Source of the DNA: Candidatus Izemoplasma sp.
Lineage (GTDB): Bacteria; Bacillota_I; Bacilli_A; Izemoplasmatales; Izemoplasmataceae
NCBI GenBank assembly: GCA_007123975.1
Contig: SLFZ01000124.1
Coordinates: 1-10,353 of the forward strand
Direction: 5' to 3'
DNA length: 10,353 nucleotides
Shown: positions 1 through 5,271 of the stretch, in pieces
How positions within the stretch are numbered: position 1 is the first letter of the stretch
Layout of the letters: each line of letters opens with the position of its first letter
Notes under the pieces: model-generated
The model's database searches: none
Seen by the model: only the letters and a program-made list of their open reading frames with translations
Told to the model about the DNA's origin: nothing
Program-made: the position numbers and the translations under genes

Positions 1-197
1 TCACCGCTGAAGATGTCATCGCGTTAACCGCCGAAGGCGCTGTCGACGTTCCGACACTGCTTGGTGAGACAATTACCATCAGTGTCGTTGAAGGCACCGT
101 GTTCATCAACGACGCCGCTGTCATCATGGTTGACGTGTTAGCCTCTAACGGTGTCATCCATGTTATCGATACGGTATTACTACCAGATTCAGAATAG
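1..197 (+). CDS. Fasciclin (FAS1) domain protein, 3' end only
   Basis: The 64 C-terminal residues of a gene that begins before the window are readable in the frame starting at base 3 and ending at TAG 195-197. The tail NGVIHVIDTVLLP is the classic C-terminal H2 motif of FAS1 domains. Upstream of it, the pattern of a short peptide on loading ('LLGETITISVVEG'), a small insert ('TVFINDAAVIM') and 'VDVLASNGVIHVID' follows the last strands of the fold. FAS1 proteins are usually secreted or surface-anchored adhesion proteins. The FAS1 domain lies at the very C-terminus, with only PDSE after the motif, so no C-terminal anchor is present; any signal peptide or lipobox would be outside the window. The family call is firm. 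The exact role and total length cannot be judged. Confidence 0.88.
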   Translation, partial: TAEDVIALTAEGAVDVPTLLGETITISVVEGTVFINDAAVIMVDVLASNGVIHVIDTVLLPDSE

Positions 198-220
198 ATC
201 TCCTCTCCTCCTTACACCCC

Positions 221-260
221 ATGAAAAACGGACGCCTAACAAAGGATGTTCGTTTTTCAT
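221..260 (+). terminator. Hairpin terminator after the FAS1 gene
   Basis: ATGAAAAACG at 221-230 pairs with CGTTTTTCAT at 251-260, and the stem continues inward through G-U pairs with GGATGTT. The hairpin starts 23 bases after the stop codon. The U-run is the 3' arm of the stem rather than a free tail, so the hairpin is strong but the terminator is slightly atypical. Confidence 0.7.
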
Positions 261-547
261 TTGAATCGTACGTTGATTTGGTTCATATGCAATGTTGTGT
301 TAAGTCGCTGTCTAGAGTGGCAGAAAAAAACATGAAACCATGCTACATTGTCGTTTTCACGAGATTGTTGATGTGCCTCTACTTGCTGTTGTAAGGTGTG
401 AAGTGGCGTTTCCAGGTCCGCCGTTTTACAGCCTATCACAATGTCAATAAGATTACGTGCATCCACAGCACGCAGAACAAAGATGCGAGGCACATGCTTT
501 CTTTCTTGTGCATGACACACGATTACGCTTTGCGCGATGGTGTCCAC
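257..547 (-). CDS. Doubtful small ORF, hypothetical
   Basis: An open frame of 96 codons starts at a GTG (547-545) and ends inside the terminator hairpin of the FAS1 gene. I recognise no family. The product is rich in His and Gln and has no signal peptide or membrane segment. There is no Shine-Dalgarno sequence ahead of the GTG, and its start sits next to the likely promoter of the plus-strand acetyltransferase gene. Internal ATG codons are no better placed. It is listed only because it is the sole long frame in a gap of about 340 bases. It is more likely chance, or a relic, than a working gene. Confidence 0.15.
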   Translation of the reverse strand: MDTIAQSVIVCHAQERKHVPRIFVLRAVDARNLIDIVIGCKTADLETPLHTLQQQVEAHQQSRENDNVAWFHVFFCHSRQRLNTTLHMNQINVRFK

Positions 548-557
548 GGTGTATACT
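530..557 (+). promoter_or_regulatory. Likely promoter of the acetyltransferase gene
   Basis: TTGCGC at 530-535 and TATACT at 552-557 are separated by 16 bases and lie about 50 bases before the ATG at 605. A small hairpin, GTGTT/AACAC (571-584), sits in the short leader just ahead of the ribosome binding site. The match is moderate. Confidence 0.45.
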
Positions 558-604
558 TATCGTGAAGAAGTGTTGTAAAAACACAAGGAAAGGAGATACT
601 CATC

Positions 605-1069
605 ATGACAATCGCTTTCAAACGCATCGATGAAGACAACCTAGATGCCATCATCGAGCTAAGCGATAAGTTGACGGAAAACCAGAAGAAATGTGTCGCT
701 TCTAACCTCTACAGCATCGCCGAATCCACGGTGCACCCAAACAACGCCTACTACCGAGCGATCTACCTTGGAGAAGAACCCATCGGCTTTTTTATGGTGT
801 ACATCCCCGACGAAAAAAGCATCAAGAAAGGAAATGACAAGTTCTTCTTGTGGCGCTTCATGATCGTTCCCGAACATCAAGGCAAAGGCTACGGGCGCGT
901 CGTGTTGGATCGTGTCAGAGAAATGGCCAAGGAACAAAAGTATACCAAGCTCTACACCAGCTGCGGCATGGTCGAAGACGGACCGTATCCGTTTTACAAG
1001 AAGTATGGCTTCAACGAAAACGGTGAAATGTTAGGCGACGAGACTGTGCTTGAGATTGATGTGAGATAA
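605..1069 (+). CDS. GNAT family N-acetyltransferase (diamine/spermidine type-like)
   Basis: A 154-residue protein of the usual length for a single-domain GNAT enzyme, which moves an acetyl group from acetyl-CoA to an amine. The acetyl-CoA-binding motif A is clear: 'WRFMIVPEHQGKGYGRVVLD' at about residues 83-102, with the pyrophosphate loop QGKGYG. The C-terminal 'PFYKKYGFNENGEML' (about 128-142) is the usual motif B region. The WRFMI...QGKGYG pattern and the ending resemble the BltD/PaiA polyamine acetyltransferases, so a diamine or polyamine substrate is plausible but inferred. The protein is cytosolic, with no signal or membrane segment. The start is supported by AAGGAAAGGAGA at 585-596, nine bases before the ATG. 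It appears to be transcribed alone, with its own promoter and a terminator shared with the convergent regulator gene. Confidence 0.9.
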   Translation: MTIAFKRIDEDNLDAIIELSDKLTENQKKCVASNLYSIAESTVHPNNAYYRAIYLGEEPIGFFMVYIPDEKSIKKGNDKFFLWRFMIVPEHQGKGYGRVVLDRVREMAKEQKYTKLYTSCGMVEDGPYPFYKKYGFNENGEMLGDETVLEIDVR

Positions 1070-1091
1070 TCTGACGAGACTGGTTTAATAG

Positions 1092-1119
1092 AAAAAAGGC
1101 ACGAATTATCGTGCCTTTT
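1092..1119. terminator. Bidirectional terminator between convergent genes
   Basis: AAAAGGCACGA (1094-1104) and TCGTGCCTTTT (1109-1119) form a perfect 11-bp stem with a four-base ATTA loop. T-runs follow the stem on both strands (TTTT on plus, six T on minus), so it can end both the acetyltransferase gene and the minus-strand regulator. Confidence 0.88.
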
Positions 1120-1135
1120 GTTATGAATCATCATT

Positions 1136-2248
1136 TTACTTCGATGTTAAATCGTTCATAAACGCTTGCCAAAATGACTCAAGTCGGTCGTAGTCGATGA
1201 CGTATTTGGCCTCGGGAGATTTGACGGCTTTGATGATTTTGGCGGTGAGAAACGCGTTGATGTGGAAGGTCACCGTGGTGCTCGATACACCGAGTGCGGT
1301 GGCGATGGCCTTGGTTGATGTAACCCCGCGTGCGATGTGTCTTAATACGTCGTAACGTGTTTCATCGGACAAAGTCTTAAAGATTCTTGCGCGATTTTTG
1401 GGCGTGTCTTGGGTAAAATCGGCGATGTTTTTGAAACCGGTGTTCATGTCAAGTCCCCATACCATCACCACATCCTCACCATACGTCAAGATACCGAAGC
1501 GATAGGGGTTCACAAACGATGTGATTACGTGGTTCTCCTCATGCAACACTTCGCTGGGAATAATGCCGTGGGTTAACGACGCAAACGCTGAGACGCCATC
1601 GTGTTGAAGCGGCTGTATGGTGTCTTTTTTGAAGCGTTCAATCTTATTTCTGTGCTCCTCATAGTAACGCGTAAAGATCGGCTCAATCGTGTTGAGTAGG
1701 TTGACGTACACATCGAGATACTCTTTTGGGTTTTCAATAAGCAGCATCAGTATCCAGCGGTGGTTTTCTGTGGTGGGGGTTTGCCGAACCAACTTGAGTA
1801 ACGCATCACGGTTATCGCAAAGCGCTTCGGCTTCGGCGCGAGCTTGCGCATCGCTGATTTCGTCGTCTGAGGACTCCACCTTGATAAGGGCATAGATCAA
1901 GTTCTTCTTAATCGCTATCTCATCGTCTGCCATGATCGCTTGCACGTAGTCCTTGTAACTTGCGTAAGACAAAAACGAGTACGAACGAAACAGCAAACTC
2001 GGGAAGTCGTAGTTGCTTAAGACGTCATCGGCGTAAAACCCAAGCAGCGGATCCTTGTATGGCTCGAGATCCTCGCGAGCGGCTTTGATAAAGGTTCTAT
2101 GTGATTCATGATCGACAAAGGTGCTCGCAACATCATCACCCAACACATCGTTGAGTTTGTGAATTTCATCGGGATTCACATACAACAGTTTCGGAAACAT
2201 AAAGAAATCGTAAAGCATTGACGCCGTTTCATGAAAATTGAACCGCAT
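1136..2248 (-). CDS. ArsR-type winged-helix transcriptional regulator with large N-terminal domain
   Basis: The 370-residue product carries a winged-helix DNA-binding domain at about residues 287-355: 'IFKTLSDETRYDVLRHIA', then the helix-turn-helix 'TKAIATALGVSSTTVTFHI', then a wing ending in 'KYVIDYDRL'. This is the ArsR/SmtB-like pattern. Typical ArsR proteins have about 100 residues, so some 285 residues in front form a separate, mainly helical region that I cannot assign. It lacks the obvious Cys metal site of classic metal sensors. I chose the ATG at 2248-2246 because AGAGAGGTG (2264-2256) lies just ahead of it. The frame stays open upstream to 2365, but that would place the start beyond the likely promoter at 2298-2326. 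It is divergent from the c-di-GMP enzyme gene and may control it and itself through shared sites; this is inference. Confidence 0.85.
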   Translation of the reverse strand: MRFNFHETASMLYDFFMFPKLLYVNPDEIHKLNDVLGDDVASTFVDHESHRTFIKAAREDLEPYKDPLLGFYADDVLSNYDFPSLLFRSYSFLSYASYKDYVQAIMADDEIAIKKNLIYALIKVESSDDEISDAQARAEAEALCDNRDALLKLVRQTPTTENHRWILMLLIENPKEYLDVYVNLLNTIEPIFTRYYEEHRNKIERFKKDTIQPLQHDGVSAFASLTHGIIPSEVLHEENHVITSFVNPYRFGILTYGEDVVMVWGLDMNTGFKNIADFTQDTPKNRARIFKTLSDETRYDVLRHIARGVTSTKAIATALGVSSTTVTFHINAFLTAKIIKAVKSPEAKYVIDYDRLESFWQAFMNDLTSK

Positions 2249-2290
2249 AGGGGTACACCTCTCTATTTTAAGTTGGTGGTTAACGCATCT

Positions 2291-2314
2291 CGGTTTTATT
2301 GTAGGATTAAACCG
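2291..2314. promoter_or_regulatory. Candidate operator over the regulator's promoter
   Basis: CGGTTT (2291-2296) and AAACCG (2309-2314) are inverted arms spaced 12 bases apart. They cover the -10 box and most of the spacer of the regulator's own promoter. An inverted repeat in this place would suit a self-repressing ArsR-type protein. Binding is inferred. Confidence 0.45.
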
Positions 2315-2326
2315 ACGATAAATCAA
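2298..2326 (-). promoter_or_regulatory. Promoter of the ArsR-type regulator gene
   Basis: Read on the minus strand, TTGATT (2326-2321) and TACAAT (2303-2298) are separated by exactly 17 bases and lie about 50 bases before the ATG. This is close to the sigma-A consensus and argues for the shorter start of the regulator. Confidence 0.75.
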
Positions 2327-2391
2327 TGCCAACAACGAAATAAAGACACATAACCCATCCATCACAAGGGAAAATCATGGATTATTAGGGG

Positions 2392-2468
2392 AACCGGTTT
2401 GTGGAATGTTGATGTATTTCGAGTTGATTAGAATGCCATGCCAAACCGGAAATAGCACATTTTGGCAT
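2392..2468. promoter_or_regulatory. Candidate operator cluster upstream of the c-di-GMP enzyme gene
   Basis: AACCGGTT at 2392-2399 is a perfect 8-bp palindrome, and AAACCGG recurs at 2443-2449. The second copy overlaps an inverted repeat, ATGCCAAA (2438-2445) and TTTGGCAT (2461-2468). The half-site is the same as in the arms over the regulator's promoter, so a single protein may bind all of them. Confidence 0.4.
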
Positions 2469-2473
2469 TTGTT

Positions 2474-2482
2474 TGGTATAAT
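2474..2482 (+). promoter_or_regulatory. Extended -10 promoter of the c-di-GMP enzyme gene
   Basis: TGGTATAAT is a perfect extended -10 element (TGnTATAAT) ending 25 bases before the ATG at 2508. No good -35 box is visible, which is usual for extended -10 promoters and for activated ones. It lies inside the longer open frame starting at 2406, so that upstream start is unlikely. Confidence 0.7.
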
Positions 2483-2507
2483 GGGAGAAAAGGGGAGGAG
2501 GTTGCGC

Positions 2508-4826
2508 ATGAATCATAATCACATCGATTACAAGTGGATTGTAAACAGCGTCCCCATCGTTTCGTATATCATCCTTAACGACGATAACTTCACCATCCGT
2601 TTTCTTTCTAAAGCGGTTGAAGACCTCACGGGGTATCCGCAGGAGCGTTTTTCAAGCGGAACGTTCTTTCGTGAACTCATCGATGAAGAAGATAACAATC
2701 AAAACGCCGATGTCATTGAACACGCCATTCGCCATAAGAAGACAAACTTTGAGCTCGAATACCGCATAAATCAGCGTTCGGGAAAGCGGGTTTGGGTCAA
2801 AGAACGCGGTCGGATTGTCTACGATGACAACGGCAAGGTCACCTATTTCACGGGCATGTTCTGGGATGAAAGTGAACTGAAGAAAGCGGAACTTGAGCTG
2901 AAAAACCGTGAAGAACTAATCTCCTCCATCCTTCAAGCGACAGAGATTTTGTTCAGCCGTGAGGACTACGCGAACGTCATTGAGACATGCTTGGAAATCC
3001 TTGGAAAGGTTAACCAAGTGCACCGCATATACGTCTATCAAAACCATATCCTTGAAGACCAACCCGTGACCTCACTGAAGTTCGAGTGGGTAGCCGAAGG
3101 CGTCAAAGCACACATTGATGATCCCGACCAACAAAACATTCCCCAAGAAGCGATGCAAGAGTTTTTCGACCCGCTTCGCCAAGGAAATGCGTTTGAAGGC
3201 ATCGTCGAAGAGCTTGAGGAAAGCGACTTAAAAGACCATTTACGAGCGCAGGATATTCGCTCCATCCTCGTGCTTCCGCTTTTCGTGAATGAAACGTTCT
3301 ACGGCTTCATTGGGTTTGACGACATTCAAGTGAAACGACGATTTACGCTGCTTGAGAAGCAACTCTTGGTATCGTTTACCAAAAGCGTTGAAACGGCCAT
3401 TGAACGTAACCAAAACCTCGAGGCCGCAAAAGAGCAAACTAAGATATTAGAAACCGTGTTCCAGGCCATCGACGATGGCGTGGCGCTTCTCGATTCCGAC
3501 ATGAACGTGCTGCTTATAAACGAAGCGATGGAGAAGTACACACGCACGGCGTTTACGAAAGGCATGCACTGTCAAGCGTTGTTTTCCGAGGGCGTGCAGC
3601 ATTGTGATCAATGCGTGTTGTCCGACAGTTTTGATTCAGGTCGCATCGAGTATGAAGAGCGCGAAATCGTCATCAACGGTGAAGTGCGTTTCATTGAAGA
3701 CGTGTCTTACCCGGTGTTGGAAAACAGCCATGCCGTGACGAATGTTGTGAAAATCATCCGTGACATCACCGAGCGAAAGCAGTTTGAAGCCAAACTTAAG
3801 GCCATGAGTGAGACCGACGGGTTGACATCGTTACACAATCGCGCCTATTTCGACGAGCAGTTACGCTCTTTAGGAAGGCACGCGGAGTACACCATTTTCT
3901 CACTGGATGTTGACGGATTGAAAATCATTAACGACACCTTTGGCCACGAGCGAGGGGATGCCCTCCTTATTACGGTTGCCGAAATCTTACGTCAAACCAT
4001 TCCAAACAGTGCGACCTTGGCGAGAATCGGTGGCGATGAGTACGCGATTATACTGGAAAGCGCAAGCAAAGAAGAAATCAATAAGCTTTACGATACCATC
4101 TTGCAAGCGTTTGACGATTACAACCAACATAACCGAGAGTTTTACCTAAGCGTCAGCCTCGGCATGGCTAAATCAACCCGTGATCAAACACCGTTTGATG
4201 TCCTTAAACGCGCCGACGATGAGATGTACTCACAAAAGCTCCGCAAAGGCCAAAGCGCAAAATCACAGATCATCCAAACCTTGCTGGAAACGTTGAAGAC
4301 ACGGGATTACTACACGAAAACCCACGGCAGTCGGATGCTTGAGCACGTGACGAAACTGTCGAAAAAGCTTGGGTTGCCGCCGTCAAAAATCAACCACATG
4401 CAAACCTTGGCGGAGGTGCATGATGTCGGTAAGATTGGCATCCCGGATGCCATTCTCCTTAAACCCGACACGCTCACCGCCAAGGAATGGAAACTGATGA
4501 AAACCCATCCCGAAAAAGGATACCGAATCGCCTTGAACTCACCCGAACTCGCCGCGATTTCAGAGTTCATCTTGAAACACCATGAACACTACGACGGCAG
4601 CGGCTATCCCTTGGGCATCAAAGGCGAAGACATTCCCATTGAATCCAGGATTCTTTTGGTGTGTGATGCCTTTGACGCCATGACATCCGATAGGCATTAC
4701 CGAAAAGCGATGCCGGTCGATGACGCCATCGATGAACTGCTTAAGCATCGCGGGTCTCAGTTCGACCCAACCATCGTTAATCTTTTTGTGAAAGACATTC
4801 TTAAACGACCTGATAAAATGGTTTAA
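2508..4826 (+). CDS. PAS-GAF-PAS-GGDEF-HD-GYP cyclic-di-GMP synthase/phosphodiesterase
   Basis: A 772-residue cytosolic signalling protein. Domains in order: PAS (about 12-120), GAF-like (about 140-300), a second PAS (about 315-425), GGDEF (about 430-585) and HD-GYP (about 595-772). The GGDEF domain makes c-di-GMP from two GTP. It keeps D467 and D469, N475-D476 and the active-site loop GGDEY (508-512). The position of the RxxD inhibitory site reads PNSA, so product inhibition is probably absent. The HD-GYP domain hydrolyses c-di-GMP and keeps H606, HD 638-639, GK 641-642, H667, HH 691-692 and GYP 699-701. The second PAS holds C355, C366 and C369, a possible metal or redox site. There are no membrane helices, so sensing is probably internal. 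The ATG at 2508 has GGGGAGGAGG just ahead and follows the extended -10 promoter; an in-frame ATG at 2406 lies before that promoter. Whether synthesis or breakdown dominates cannot be told. Confidence 0.93.
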   Translation: MNHNHIDYKWIVNSVPIVSYIILNDDNFTIRFLSKAVEDLTGYPQERFSSGTFFRELIDEEDNNQNADVIEHAIRHKKTNFELEYRINQRSGKRVWVKERGRIVYDDNGKVTYFTGMFWDESELKKAELELKNREELISSILQATEILFSREDYANVIETCLEILGKVNQVHRIYVYQNHILEDQPVTSLKFEWVAEGVKAHIDDPDQQNIPQEAMQEFFDPLRQGNAFEGIVEELEESDLKDHLRAQDIRSILVLPLFVNETFYGFIGFDDIQVKRRFTLLEKQLLVSFTKSVETAIERNQNLEAAKEQTKILETVFQAIDDGVALLDSDMNVLLINEAMEKYTRTAFTKGMHCQALFSEGVQHCDQCVLSDSFDSGRIEYEEREIVINGEVRFIEDVSYPVLENSHAVTNVVKIIRDITERKQFEAKLKAMSETDGLTSLHNRAYFDEQLRSLGRHAEYTIFSLDVDGLKIINDTFGHERGDALLITVAEILRQTIPNSATLARIGGDEYAIILESASKEEINKLYDTILQAFDDYNQHNREFYLSVSLGMAKSTRDQTPFDVLKRADDEMYSQKLRKGQSAKSQIIQTLLETLKTRDYYTKTHGSRMLEHVTKLSKKLGLPPSKINHMQTLAEVHDVGKIGIPDAILLKPDTLTAKEWKLMKTHPEKGYRIALNSPELAAISEFILKHHEHYDGSGYPLGIKGEDIPIESRILLVCDAFDAMTSDRHYRKAMPVDDAIDELLKHRGSQFDPTIVNLFVKDILKRPDKMV

Positions 4827-4845
4827 AGGGAACTACCGTCAATTT

Positions 4846-4899
4846 AAAAGGGCATCGTTCGACTTCGAAAACGGTTAGAATGGTGCCTTTTTTTCTTTT
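4846..4899 (+). terminator. Rho-independent terminator of the c-di-GMP enzyme gene
   Basis: AAAAGGGCATCGTTC (4846-4860) pairs over 15 bp, with three G-U pairs, to GAATGGTGCCTTTTT (4878-4892). A T-rich tail runs to 4899. The hairpin begins 20 bases after the stop codon. Confidence 0.85.
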
Positions 4900-4937
4900 A
4901 GCCGACATGCGTCAATATCACCTAAAATAAGTTTGCG

Positions 4938-4965
4938 TTGTCTTTCCTACGTACATGGGTATAAT
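4938..4965 (+). promoter_or_regulatory. Promoter for the 5'-nucleotidase transcript
   Basis: TTGTCT (4938-4943) and a perfect TATAAT (4960-4965) are spaced by 16 bases, just after the preceding terminator. The next clear gene on this strand starts at 5272, so the transcript would have a leader of about 300 bases. Confidence 0.65.
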
Positions 4966-4971
4966 TAAAGT

Positions 4972-5271
4972 GTAGGGTGAACGTGAGGGGGATGCGAGTA
5001 GCCCGATGTGTTGATCCATCATTCAGAAATCAATTCGCTTTCACATTACGGTTCGCGCCATACGCTAACAACCGGTTGATGAATCTCATCTACCCAGCTT
5101 CGTTGCGATCCACGTGCTGAAGGCGTTTTTTATTGCTTTCTTAAAAGCGTGAGAAGCATCCACCATCATCACACACATCCCACCGTGCATAGAGGAGGCA
5201 CATCAATGCACGTTGACGCGATAATAAAAACCATTCCAACCGCCTTAACTTAGGCAAGAAAGGAGCGACAC
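4972..5271 (+). other. Long untranslated leader ahead of the nucleotidase gene
   Basis: About 300 bases separate the likely transcription start from the ATG of the lipoprotein. I find no known riboswitch or T-box motif by eye. The stretch contains a perfect 10-bp palindrome, CAACCGGTTG (5069-5078), a weak hairpin GCTTT/AAAGC around 5136-5150, a poor 42-codon frame (4992-5120, ATG directly abutting a G-run) and a well-initiated 15-codon micro-ORF near its end. The length suggests leader-level control, but no terminator-like hairpin is obvious within it. Confidence 0.4.
5206..5253 (+). CDS. 15-codon micro-ORF, possible leader peptide
   Basis: The peptide reads MHVDAIIKTIPTALT and ends with TAG at 5251-5253. 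AGAGGAGG at 5191-5198 lies seven bases ahead of its ATG, the strongest ribosome binding site in the window. Its stop codon is 18 bases before the ATG of the nucleotidase lipoprotein and directly before that gene's own site (AAAGGAG, 5259-5265). A ribosome ending here would sit on or next to that site, so translational coupling is a reasonable guess. The peptide has no run of a single amino acid that would point to classic attenuation. Too short for any family assignment. Confidence 0.4.
   Translation: MHVDAIIKTIPTALT

Noticed and set aside
2249..2365. Longer N-terminus for the ArsR-type regulator
   Set aside because: It would start upstream of a near-consensus promoter, and the ATG at 2248 has a good ribosome binding site.
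2406..2507. Longer N-terminus for the c-di-GMP enzyme starting at ATG 2406
   Set aside because: The added 34 residues lie over the extended -10 promoter, fit no domain, and the ATG has no ribosome binding site, unlike that at 2508.
4992..5120. 42-residue frame in the leader of the nucleotidase gene
   Set aside because: The G-run directly abuts the ATG with no spacing, and the peptide shows no recognisable feature. Kept only as a note within the leader.
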